A stretch of DNA of 49,469 nucleotides from Pseudomonadota bacterium (GTDB taxonomy: Bacteria > Cyanobacteriota > Vampirovibrionia > Obscuribacterales > Obscuribacteraceae): NCBI GenBank assembly GCA_021324135.1, contig JAJPJO010000264.1, positions 1 through 49,469 of the forward strand, read 5' to 3'. The position numbers and the translations under genes are program-made. Shown piece by piece: positions 23,568 to 32,032 of this stretch. How positions within the stretch are numbered: position 1 is the first letter of the stretch; every line of letters begins with the position of its first letter. Below the pieces are notes generated by a model that was not told the origin of the DNA, did not search any database, and saw nothing but the letters and a program-made list of their open reading frames with translations.

Positions 23568-23966
23568 TCAGGAAGCGAGCTGATCGATGAACCATTTTCG
23601 TACGCGCCGCCATCGAGAAGACCACAAACGTTCGTGCTGCCGCCGGTGAAGCTGGTCGAGCCGAGAGCCGATCACCTCGAGAATTATTAGCTGCTCTACC
23701 TGCAGTCCGAGATCAACCGTTCTGCGACAGCTCTGCTGCGTCTTGATGTGTTGGATGGCCGAGGTAATCGCATTGTATCGCTGGCTAATGTCGTGCCGTT
23801 CCGGGCGCTTGCCTTCGACCATACCGACCAGAGACTCCGACATCTCAGCGAGAATGTCGTTCATAGCCAGACGAAGCTCCATTGGATCAAAGCGGTCCTC
23901 TTTGGGCTTCGCTGTGGAGGAGAGGAAGTCTAGTGCTTTCTTCCTGTAGGCAGACGAATTTGACAT
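23568..23966 (-). CDS. Unknown protein, paralogue of the C-terminal domain at 13551-14459
   Basis: This 132-residue protein consists almost wholly of the domain seen in the C-terminal half of the protein encoded at 13551-14459. It has RFDPMELRLAMNDILAEM (about 25-42), CRRTVDLGLQVEQL (about 80-93) and a Trp/Arg-rich amphipathic end (LWSSRWRRVRKWFIDQL, about 114-130). It has no signal peptide and is predicted helical. AGGAG lies about seven bases before the ATG. It lies 217 bases after the DUF2157-like membrane gene in a minus-strand group. The paired Cys-Arg-Arg-Thr motif is the most conserved part; its role is unknown. Confidence 0.7.
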   Translation of the reverse strand: MSNSSAYRKKALDFLSSTAKPKEDRFDPMELRLAMNDILAEMSESLVGMVEGKRPERHDISQRYNAITSAIQHIKTQQSCRRTVDLGLQVEQLIILEVIGSRLDQLHRRQHERLWSSRWRRVRKWFIDQLAS

Positions 23967-24183
23967 GCTCTAGCTCCTGGGTTTGATTGATACGGTCGCA
24001 TGGAGGCTACGGCGCTTGTGAAAAACGCCGTGATCAGTCGCATTGATTTCTCCCTGCTCATGCCGATTAGAGTCGCAGAGAGTGAAGGCCGATTGGGAAG
24101 AGCGTTCACGGGGGCGGTGGCCCCCGCAAACGTTGCTCAGGGCGTTCTTTCGAAGCGCCCTGCCTTACTCGCTCGTGCCTCGC

Positions 24184-25281
24184 TCAGCGCCGATTCACCG
24201 GCAGATGCCGAGCCACGATTGCCGGAATGTGGTTCCAGATGAAGTTCTCGATCTCCGCCTGGTGCTTGCTGAGCACGACCCCGAGTGCGATCAGGGCGGC
24301 GCCCAGAACCACCATGCAGAGCAGGAACTCTTCCGGCGTATGGAAAACCTGGAAGGTGACATAGAACAGATATCCGCTCGCGCCGATTCCGCCCAGGATG
24401 AGGAAGATGAGGCGCTGAAGCGGGACGGATGCGATCATGAAGATGACGTTGAGGACGAAATAGCCGAACAGCGCCGGCTCGCCTGCTTCATTGGCGAGGG
24501 ATGTGAGCGCCATCCAGCCGCTCGTGACGCCGAAGAGGTACGCCCAGAAGGCGAAGTCTTCGTTCGTGCGCCGGTCGATGATGACGGCCAGGGCCGTCAT
24601 GAAGCCGCCGAATATGGCGGTCGCATGGAGGATGCGAATGTGCAGGTCGAAGCCGCCGATGTGGATAGGCGCGCTCTGATCGTGCTGGGCGAATATGGAA
24701 TTGATGATGGTGAGCGACATCCACCAGAGCGCCGTAAAGAGCGGCGCCGTGATCATGGGGAAGCGCACCAGCCAGATGGCCAGAAGCGCCGCCGCGATTG
24801 TGGCGCCCTCGATGATCAGTTCTCTCTGGGTGGAAAGCGTACCTTCTGCGTCGAAGGTATCGTCGAGCGTCATGATCGCCAGCACCAGCAGCGGTATCAG
24901 AACCACCGCCAGAGTGACGAAGAGTCCGCCCGCGACGCGCGCATTCTGGGCGAACCACAAGTACGCGCCCGCGCCCGAGAAGGCGATGATGAGAATCACG
25001 GTCGTCGCTGTAACTGCCGGCGCCTGGTCCTTCATGCCGACCATGATCAGGAACCAGAGTGCCGCGAGCACGATAAAGCCGCCGCCTATGTAGGCAGCAA
25101 GGTTGGGCAGGTTGAACGCCGTCGGCGCTTTCTGCTCCGATAGAAATTGCCAGAGCGATGAAACGCTGCTGGGGTCGATCAATTTGCGATCGGCCGCCGC
25201 TTCCAGATCGGCTGGGCGGATTCGCAATCTGGCGCGTGATGATGTTGCCGGGCGCGGCCGGTTATATCGTCCGTTTTCCAT
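24184..25281 (-). CDS. Multi-helix membrane protein (DUF2157-like)
   Basis: A cytoplasmic N-terminus of about 75 residues (LEAAADRKLIDPSSVSSLWQFLSEQ, about 26-50) resembles the start of DUF2157 membrane proteins. About ten hydrophobic segments follow, from residue 60 to 350, and a short cytoplasmic tail. DUF2157 proteins are widespread and of unknown function; similarity is judged by pattern only. The ATG at 25281 follows AAAGGA by seven bases; the longer frame would add 43 residues with no membrane or family character. It leads a minus-strand group whose upstream DNA has the shared 16-bp motif. A long open frame on the opposite strand here is a shadow. Confidence 0.7.
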   Translation of the reverse strand: MENGRYNRPRPATSSRARLRIRPADLEAAADRKLIDPSSVSSLWQFLSEQKAPTAFNLPNLAAYIGGGFIVLAALWFLIMVGMKDQAPAVTATTVILIIAFSGAGAYLWFAQNARVAGGLFVTLAVVLIPLLVLAIMTLDDTFDAEGTLSTQRELIIEGATIAAALLAIWLVRFPMITAPLFTALWWMSLTIINSIFAQHDQSAPIHIGGFDLHIRILHATAIFGGFMTALAVIIDRRTNEDFAFWAYLFGVTSGWMALTSLANEAGEPALFGYFVLNVIFMIASVPLQRLIFLILGGIGASGYLFYVTFQVFHTPEEFLLCMVVLGAALIALGVVLSKHQAEIENFIWNHIPAIVARHLPVNRR

Positions 25282-25676
25282 GGTCGTCCTTTCTTTGCTA
25301 GCCGAGAGCTCGACATCGAGCCCTGTTGCCGAGCCTGTGGACTGAATGAGCGGCCGAGCGTAAACCCAGACGGCATGCCGCCAGGAAGTAAGCTCAGATT
25401 GTACGCACATGCAAGATTTAGTTTGTGCTCATCAGGACCAAAGGGATTCGATCAACGCATGCATCCTTGCACTTAGAGTGCTTTGAAACCGAGTATATTT
25501 TTGTGATCATTAGCGAGCGTTTCATGACCTTCAGTAAACGCAGTAATGACACGAGACCGACCTGACTGAACGCGTTCGCACCGCCCTGAGAAATCGTTAT
25601 ATTCACTTCGCAGAGGCCGCGTTTCACAGCGCCGATCGCCCGCTTCCACCTTAATCGTGTAAACAAATGAACTTCA
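25282..25676. other. Intergenic region at the compositional boundary
   Basis: About 395 bases hold the second copy of the 16-bp motif and a small inverted repeat (GCACT-TAG-AGTGC, near 25469) but no convincing gene. The DNA to the right is lower in G+C and has a different coding style, so this region may mark the edge of the left-hand block. Confidence 0.5.
25492..25507 (-). promoter_or_regulatory. 16-bp motif ATCACAAAAATATACT, copy 2
   Basis: This exact copy of the motif at 15597-15612, same strand relative to its genes, lies about 210 bases upstream of the DUF2157-like gene. After the motif both copies continue with a pyrimidine and GGT. Confidence 0.5.
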
Positions 25677-26789
25677 TTAAGCCTGGACAGATGGAGCGAG
25701 TGGCAGTGTGAACCAAAATGTCGTGCCGAAACCTTCTTCACTTTCGACACCAATGGTGCCACCATGCTCCTCAATGATATTTTTGGAAATCGCCAGACCC
25801 AATCCGCTCCCGCCTTTTACTTTGCGGTCGGACGGCTGAGCCTGGGCGAAACGGTCGAACAATCTGGTCTTCAATTCAAAGGGGATGCCGGGACCTTTGT
25901 CGCTCACCATTATTTTGACGAGGCATTCCTGCTGCTCAAGAGCAAGCTCGACCGCTTGTCCGGATGGCGAGAATTTGAGCGCGTTGCTCAGCAAATTGAC
26001 CAGCACTTGCACGATATAGTCGGAATCCGCCTGAATCGATAAGTCTCCGCATTGATCACTGACCTTGATCGGCACACCCCGCTGATCGGATAATGCCGCC
26101 AGAGAGGCGATGGCGCTGTCGATCAGATCTGATATTTGAACCGATTCGATATTCAGCTGCAAGCGTCCGGCTTCCATCTTGTCCAGATCGAGTAAGTTGT
26201 TGATCAATTTGATCATGCGATCGACTTCTCTTTCCGTGTTTGTCGCCCGTAATTTCAGCTTCTCCATTTGATTATCAAACACACCCTCCACGGTCATGCC
26301 CAGGAAGATTTTTACAGCGGTAAGCGGGCTGCGCAAATCGTGCGTAACCATTGATACGAACTGGCGCTTCAGTTCCTCGAGCTCGTGTCTTTTGCTGACG
26401 TCTTCAACTGCTACTAAGACCTTTTGCGCCTGCTCATCGACGAAGGGCTTGATCAAGATCTCAGCCGGGAGGCGCTCGTCGTTGGGCAAGATAGCTGATA
26501 CTTCAATCGGGGCGTCCGTGCCTTGGCTGTAAATATTTTCGTTTGTCAAATCAACTCTTTTTTCTCCGCTGAAGAGATCGGTCATGCGTTTGTCGATCAA
26601 GTAATCGTAATCCGTGCTCTTGAAGAGAGCCAGGGCATGCGGGTTGGCGTTTTCAACCACGCCGTCCTCGCCCAGAATGAGAATGCCGACGGGTATCGCC
26701 TCCATCAATGTGCGAAAGCGCATTCTCATTTGATTGACCTGGACACGTAACCCTTCGATTTCCTGGGTCATCCTTGCAGTAATCCTCAT
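25677..26789 (-). CDS. Soluble PAS-domain sensor histidine kinase
   Basis: This 370-residue protein has no membrane helix. A PAS domain (about residues 25-130, TLMEAIPVGILILGEDGVV) is followed by a HisKA domain (FVSMVTHDLRSPL, His150) and a HATPase domain with N-box (NLLSNALKF), DKGPGIP and GSGLGLAISKNIIEEHGG. It autophosphorylates His150 and passes phosphate to a response regulator, very likely the one encoded divergently 100 bases away. The start could be ATG 26789 or ATG 26771; neither has a clear ribosome binding site. Confidence 0.93.
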   Translation of the reverse strand: MRITARMTQEIEGLRVQVNQMRMRFRTLMEAIPVGILILGEDGVVENANPHALALFKSTDYDYLIDKRMTDLFSGEKRVDLTNENIYSQGTDAPIEVSAILPNDERLPAEILIKPFVDEQAQKVLVAVEDVSKRHELEELKRQFVSMVTHDLRSPLTAVKIFLGMTVEGVFDNQMEKLKLRATNTEREVDRMIKLINNLLDLDKMEAGRLQLNIESVQISDLIDSAIASLAALSDQRGVPIKVSDQCGDLSIQADSDYIVQVLVNLLSNALKFSPSGQAVELALEQQECLVKIMVSDKGPGIPFELKTRLFDRFAQAQPSDRKVKGGSGLGLAISKNIIEEHGGTIGVESEEGFGTTFWFTLPLAPSVQA

Positions 26790-26889
26790 ACTTATGGATG
26801 GTCGGAGCTTGCCGTCGCATCGGGGAATTTTATGCTAACATTCCCCTGACCTGAGCCTATGAACGCCTTATTCTCATAACTTCGATACT

Positions 26890-27603
26890 TTGGCCAAAAT
26901 ACTATTGGTAGATGACAGTCCCGCCATTGCCGAGAACCTGAAAGAATGGTTCACGGCGACAGGACACGTCTTCGAGAGTGTGGAAAACGGCGAAGATGCG
27001 TTGCAGCTGCTGGCCAATTTCAAATTTGACATTATTTTGCTCGATTGGTCCATGCCAGGTATGACAGGACCCGAGGTCTGTGCAACCTTTCGCAAGAACG
27101 GCGGCACCACTCCGATAATTTTCCTGACCGGCAAAGGCGACATAGAAAGCAAGGAACAAGGTCTGGACCTCGGTGCCGACGATTATATCGTCAAACCGTA
27201 TGATGTAAGGGAATTGACTGCTCGCATTCGCAGCATTCTCAGGCGACCGCATGGTCTTCTGCCCGCCGAGCTGACTATTTCCGGCGTTTCCCTCGATCCT
27301 GTCGCCAGAATGGTCACGGCAAACGAACGCTCCGTTCACCTCAGACCTAAAGAGTCCGCTCTTCTGGAATATCTTATGAGACATCCGAACATCCCTGTAT
27401 CTACTCAGGCATTGCTCGATGCCGTCTGGCCATCGGAGGCGGAGGCGGCACCGCATACAGTGAGGGCATGGATTAAATACCTGCGTGACAAGCTCAAAGA
27501 GATAGGTTGCGATGATTTGATCAAAACGATTAAGCCGACCGGCTACATGATTGAGCTTGCCATCGGAGCGGAGGGGCAGAAGTCCTCATCCGACCAGGAT
27601 TGA
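26890..27603 (+). CDS. OmpR-family response regulator
   Basis: The receiver domain (about 1-118) has the acidic pocket VDDS, phospho-acceptor Asp52 in ILLDWSMPG, Thr80 and Lys102 (IVKPYD). The C-terminal winged helix (about 130-225) has LRPKESALLEYLMRHP and a recognition helix in VRAWIKYLRDKL and ends in IKPTGYMIE. It is a DNA-binding transcription regulator, presumably phosphorylated by the divergent kinase. The start is a TTG with no strong ribosome binding site; no in-frame ATG precedes the receiver core. Target genes are unknown. Confidence 0.93.
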   Translation: MAKILLVDDSPAIAENLKEWFTATGHVFESVENGEDALQLLANFKFDIILLDWSMPGMTGPEVCATFRKNGGTTPIIFLTGKGDIESKEQGLDLGADDYIVKPYDVRELTARIRSILRRPHGLLPAELTISGVSLDPVARMVTANERSVHLRPKESALLEYLMRHPNIPVSTQALLDAVWPSEAEAAPHTVRAWIKYLRDKLKEIGCDDLIKTIKPTGYMIELAIGAEGQKSSSDQD

Positions 27604-27672
27604 GGGCAATGCGGAGCCGGACGGGCGGCGGTGCTATGATTAGTCTGAAACGTCCACACTTAGGCTCGATTG

Positions 27673-30264
27673 ATGAATCCCTCAAACAGCGTTGACACTT
27701 GCGCTAATTGCGGGTTGTCGCTGCGCCGCGGGGCCAAACGCAAAGGCTCTTTGACGGCATGGATGTTCGCTGATATGAGCTGCAAATGCAGCACTCCGCG
27801 CCTGACATTCATTGATGAATCAACCAAAGATGCCGGCCAATCCGGTGATCTTGCCGCCGGCGTATTGATCCAGGGGCGATACAAAATCCTGGGACTGATT
27901 GGCCGCGGGGGCATGGGCAACGTTTATAAGGCGGAAGATGTCAACGATGGAAAGCTCTATGCTTTGAAAACGCTGCATGCCGATCAGACATCGGAGCAGG
28001 CCTGGCGGCGTTTCCAAAAGGAGGCTCAGGCAGCCAGCGTCCTCGACCATCCCACTCTTGTTAAGGTGCACGCCCTGGGCACGCTCAATCAGAGGCAGCC
28101 CTTTTTCATCATGGATTATGTTGACGGTAGGACCCTCGCGCAGCGCTTGAAGGAAAGCGGTCCGCTTTCTATCGATCAGGCGCTCGATATATTCATTCAG
28201 CTCAGTTCCGGATTAGCATACGCCCATAGAAATTCCGTTATCCATCGCGATCTCAAGCCAAGCAATATTTTATTGGTTGAGAGCGATGAGTCGACCGAGC
28301 TCGTCAAAATTGTCGATTTTGGAATTGCCAAGCTTCTGGATGATATCGAAAGTGATACCGAGCAACTTACCAGAACCGGCGACACGTTTGGAACGCCTTT
28401 CTACATGAGCCCCGAGCAATGCCTTGGCGCCCGCGTCGATCACCGCTCCGATATCTACTCTCTAGGTTGCGTCCTCTACGAATCTTTGACGGGCATGCCC
28501 CCTTTTCTTGGCAGTGGTGCGCTCACCATCTTGTTGAAACACCAGTCCGAGAAGCCTGCTCCACTTAAGGAGGCAAGCCTCGGCAGAGAATTTCCCGAGG
28601 CGATTCAGAAAGTGATCGACAGGCTTCTGGAAAAAACGCCCGAGGCCCGCTACCAGGACCTGGACAGCGTGAATGAAGACTTGCGGCGCATCAAGGCGGG
28701 CGAGCCGCTCCTCAATACATCCGAATTGATTCAGAGGCGTGCGCCCTCATCAAACAAAGTAGCGGGAGGAGCAAGCCTCGCTGCCATTGCCGGCCTTATC
28801 TTGATTGCCTGCGCTTTCTGGCTATGCCGATCCGGGCAAGAGACTAAAGCACCACCCACGGTGCGGGCGGAAGATACTGCTGGTGGTGCGCCCCAGATTT
28901 TGCCCCCGGATGCGGAGTTGGAACCGATGATCAATCGCGGTCCCGATCGCGCAAAGCTCTGGTATCTGGCGAAAAACCAGGCTGCAAGCATCGATTGCAA
29001 AGTCGACGGCAAGCCGTTTACACTCACTGATTCGGATTTGGATGTGCTGGCAATGGACAAGAAACTGAAGACACTCGATCTGAGCGGCATAGCGATCTCG
29101 GGTGCCGGACTTGATAAGTTGAAAGGCTTGCCGATTGAGAAACTGAATCTGAATGGCACGCTTACCAATGACGCTGGACTGATGAACGTGCGCATGCTTC
29201 CGGCATTGCGATCGATTAGCCTTGATGAAACCAAGGTGAGCGACAGCGGCGTGGATGTTCTCGCCAGTATGCCTGCCCTTACATCAGTTAGTTTGAAGGG
29301 CTGCCCGGATATCAGTCTGGAAGCCCTGGTTCGATTGTCAGGCAAGCTGCCTAAATGCTCGATCACGCCCGATCCGAACACCGAAATCGATCGCATGATC
29401 GAGGCCGCTCGAAACTCGATCAAATCGAAGAGCTTTCAATCTGGTCTCGATAGCTGCGAAAAAATCGTCAAATTGCTCGACGATCAGACAGTGAGTAAAA
29501 ACGGCAATGATGCTCGAAAGGGTTCGCAGCTGTTCTGCGCTTCTTGTTATGCGGCGGTATGTTGCGAACAGCTCTTAAAATCGGAGGAAGCCGAAAGTTA
29601 CTATTCAAAAGCGCTCAGCCAGCAGCATGAATTGGTGTTGGATTCTGCCGCCCTGATCGACCCTCTGCTTGCCCTGGCTGGTCATTATCGAGAAAAGGAG
29701 CAGTACAAAACTGCTGATGAACTTTATCAGAAAGCCAGCCGCATCCTCAATGTCAGCAAGTCACCGGCAGCCAGTAAGCTCAAGGGAGATGTCCTCATGA
29801 ATGCTGGATGGAATTACATGCTGATGCATGATTATGCAAAATCCGATTCGTTTATCAAGAAAGCATTGTCCGAGTATAAAAAGGATGGTGGATCACATTC
29901 GCTCGGGGTCGGCGTTTGTATGTTCCAGCTCGGACGTCTGGATTATATGGCAGGGCGACTGCTGGAAGCGCAATCGAAACTACGGCAATCTATCAGTATT
30001 CTCGATGAGCATGTCGTGGACCCGGAAAGCAGGCAGTGGTCCATAATGGCGCTGCAACAACTGGCCGAGGTGGATGCAAAGCAAGGACGTTTGGATGATG
30101 CCCAAAAGGATCTGGAAACAGCTTTCTCGGAATCCGATGAGATCATGCCTGCCGCGAAACGCGCAGTCATCCTGGAGAGGCTCATAAAGATATGCAAAGA
30201 CGAGAAAAAGAGCGCAGAAGCGAAACTCTACACGCTGCAGCTCTCGAATCTGAAGCGTAAATAG
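27673..30264 (+). CDS. Membrane Ser/Thr kinase with Cys-pair N-terminus, LRR and TPR tail
   Basis: This 863-residue protein begins with two Cys pairs (Cys10/Cys13 and Cys37/Cys39) suggesting a zinc ribbon. A eukaryotic-type kinase domain (about 69-330) has GRGGMGNVY, AlaLeuLys, HRDLKPSN near 189, DFGIAK near 215 and SPEQ. A membrane helix lies near 364-386, leucine-rich repeats near 450-556 (LKTLDLSGIAISGAGLDKL) and TPR-like repeats from about 576 to the end. It phosphorylates proteins in the cytoplasm and probably senses through its outer LRR/TPR part. ATG 27673 is chosen next to a TTG three bases earlier. A second kinase of similar plan lies at 37788-40100. Confidence 0.92.
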   Translation: MNPSNSVDTCANCGLSLRRGAKRKGSLTAWMFADMSCKCSTPRLTFIDESTKDAGQSGDLAAGVLIQGRYKILGLIGRGGMGNVYKAEDVNDGKLYALKTLHADQTSEQAWRRFQKEAQAASVLDHPTLVKVHALGTLNQRQPFFIMDYVDGRTLAQRLKESGPLSIDQALDIFIQLSSGLAYAHRNSVIHRDLKPSNILLVESDESTELVKIVDFGIAKLLDDIESDTEQLTRTGDTFGTPFYMSPEQCLGARVDHRSDIYSLGCVLYESLTGMPPFLGSGALTILLKHQSEKPAPLKEASLGREFPEAIQKVIDRLLEKTPEARYQDLDSVNEDLRRIKAGEPLLNTSELIQRRAPSSNKVAGGASLAAIAGLILIACAFWLCRSGQETKAPPTVRAEDTAGGAPQILPPDAELEPMINRGPDRAKLWYLAKNQAASIDCKVDGKPFTLTDSDLDVLAMDKKLKTLDLSGIAISGAGLDKLKGLPIEKLNLNGTLTNDAGLMNVRMLPALRSISLDETKVSDSGVDVLASMPALTSVSLKGCPDISLEALVRLSGKLPKCSITPDPNTEIDRMIEAARNSIKSKSFQSGLDSCEKIVKLLDDQTVSKNGNDARKGSQLFCASCYAAVCCEQLLKSEEAESYYSKALSQQHELVLDSAALIDPLLALAGHYREKEQYKTADELYQKASRILNVSKSPAASKLKGDVLMNAGWNYMLMHDYAKSDSFIKKALSEYKKDGGSHSLGVGVCMFQLGRLDYMAGRLLEAQSKLRQSISILDEHVVDPESRQWSIMALQQLAEVDAKQGRLDDAQKDLETAFSESDEIMPAAKRAVILERLIKICKDEKKSAEAKLYTLQLSNLKRK

Positions 30265-30280
30265 CGCACCGGGGGCGGTG

Positions 30281-31846
30281 CTACACTTTCGCCTTCGCTT
30301 CGAACTCCTGAATTTGCTTTTGATTGGCCGGGGTATTCGGAACGACCAAGCCATCATTGCGACGGATCATGCTTGGCGTGCCGTCATTCCGCAATGCGTA
30401 ACGGCGATTGATGTCATCCTGATCGCGCTGCTTCATCAGTTCGTATAATTGCGGACTGGTCTTTAGCAAATGAGCACGTGCGTCATTGCCAATTCGGAAA
30501 TGTGCCAGTCCCTCTGCGTACATCTCGTGAGGCATCCTAAAATAATCGGATGCCGGAGTGACTCTGGCTATCTGTTTCATTTGTTCGTTAGTGCGATAGA
30601 CGGCTTGATCTTCAGAGGTCTCCTTTCCTCGTGCATCGATTGGCTTGCCTGATGAATTGACTTGAATCCAGCGATGCGCGTGATCGCTCGTCGTGATCCT
30701 CCTGTAGAGGTGCCCGTCCGCGCCTTCCAGAGCCCACCATCCACCGACATTTTTCCATCCCATCTTTTTGTATGCTTCCAGATCCTTGTGCCTTTCATTG
30801 GGTGCGTACTGCTCAAAAACCCTTTCTCCCTTGTGATTGGCAAGCTCAGGCGGTAGCTCCGGTGAGGGAACGCTCACTGCTATGCCCTTACCGTTTCGAT
30901 CCTCGGTACGATGAGCAAACTCGTGTGTAAATGTCTCCACTAGCGAATCGCCAGGCTCATAGCCGTTTGGCCAGTTCCTTATGTCTGCCTCTGTCGGAGG
31001 GTGAGTGATTGCACTTGGTGCGATGAGCACCGCTGGCTGCCCGTCAATTATTTTGTATTCTGCCAGGTCAGAAGGATCCAGCTGGTTTTTCATAAAATAG
31101 AATTTGAATGGGGCTTCAACTGGTGCTCCGGTGTCATTCAGGCTGAGCGCTTGATCCAGAGCAGTCAGTTCGGCAAGAGTTGGTCGTCGGCAAGGTTCGT
31201 GCGGATGTTTTTTGTCGGCGGCAACAAACTCACTTGGTCTGGCAATCTGCACTCTATACTTCTTCTCGATCTCGATGACCTTTTGTTCTTCCATCTCGTG
31301 GATTTTGCTTTGAGCCAGCTTACGTCCTTCCACGGTATCAGGGGTGGTGAAAAGAACGTTGTCCCTGCCGTTTGCGAGCATGTGATACTCACATCGGCCG
31401 TTTTTTACTACCAACTCAATGCCATCGTCGATCTTGAGGTCCAGGCGAGCGATGTCCTTTTGCAATGAAGTGAGATCGGATTCCGGACGGCTCTTGTCTG
31501 CAGCAGCTGTAGATTGACCCTTGTCTGCAGAGGCATGGTCCTTGTCTGCGGTCGGATGAACTTTGTCTGCAGTCGGATGAGCTTTGTGTGCAGCCGGACC
31601 CCCCCGGGCTGAAGATACCTTCCCTTTGGGCAACTCCTGCCGCGTTCGTTCATCATCGTCTATGAGGATGTCGTTGCCGAACTTCGACAAAGTCTGTTCA
31701 TCTACCGAGACTCGGAAGGCAAGGAAGTTCTGCTTGCTGTAAGTAAAACCGGATAATCTGCCTGGATCAGCTTCAGATCCGGGCAGAAATGGTCTCGAAT
31801 GCTTGAGAGGATGATTGTAATCAGAAACCAGATTTTCCTGAGTCAT
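30281..31846 (-). CDS. HEFAH zincin-like putative metalloprotease with repeat tract
   Basis: This 521-residue protein carries a zinc-binding motif HEFAH (His308, Glu309, His312 in ETFTHEFAHRTED) and a likely third ligand in MPHEMYAEGLAHF (about residue 440). An Ala/Asp/Lys repeat tract (HPTADKV-type units, about 88-118) precedes a central beta-rich region. No signal peptide is visible at the start, so export, if any, is by another route. Zincin peptidases of this layout include secreted and toxin-like members, but the family is not identifiable by eye. It is convergent with the kinase gene, with 16 bases between stops, and no terminator is seen in the gap. Confidence 0.7.
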   Translation of the reverse strand: MTQENLVSDYNHPLKHSRPFLPGSEADPGRLSGFTYSKQNFLAFRVSVDEQTLSKFGNDILIDDDERTRQELPKGKVSSARGGPAAHKAHPTADKVHPTADKDHASADKGQSTAAADKSRPESDLTSLQKDIARLDLKIDDGIELVVKNGRCEYHMLANGRDNVLFTTPDTVEGRKLAQSKIHEMEEQKVIEIEKKYRVQIARPSEFVAADKKHPHEPCRRPTLAELTALDQALSLNDTGAPVEAPFKFYFMKNQLDPSDLAEYKIIDGQPAVLIAPSAITHPPTEADIRNWPNGYEPGDSLVETFTHEFAHRTEDRNGKGIAVSVPSPELPPELANHKGERVFEQYAPNERHKDLEAYKKMGWKNVGGWWALEGADGHLYRRITTSDHAHRWIQVNSSGKPIDARGKETSEDQAVYRTNEQMKQIARVTPASDYFRMPHEMYAEGLAHFRIGNDARAHLLKTSPQLYELMKQRDQDDINRRYALRNDGTPSMIRRNDGLVVPNTPANQKQIQEFEAKAKV

Positions 31847-32032
31847 CGATGCCGGTTTACCAAAATAACAACGAGGCGCCAGAGCGCAGCCTACTCCAGG
31901 TTAGCCAGTAAAGCTTGCAATGTTATTAAAATGACCGCGACGGCCGTCTTTCGTGCATTCTTTGCCTAAGTCTGCTGCATAGGGTAAGCTCTTATCTGAG
32001 TCAAAATCTTCTTGCAGGCGAAAGATAGATCA

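Noticed and set aside
24043..25143. Long open frame on the plus strand (about 366 codons)
   Set aside because: It lies opposite the DUF2157-like membrane gene, has a charge-rich Glu/Arg/His composition typical of a shadow frame and shows no domain.
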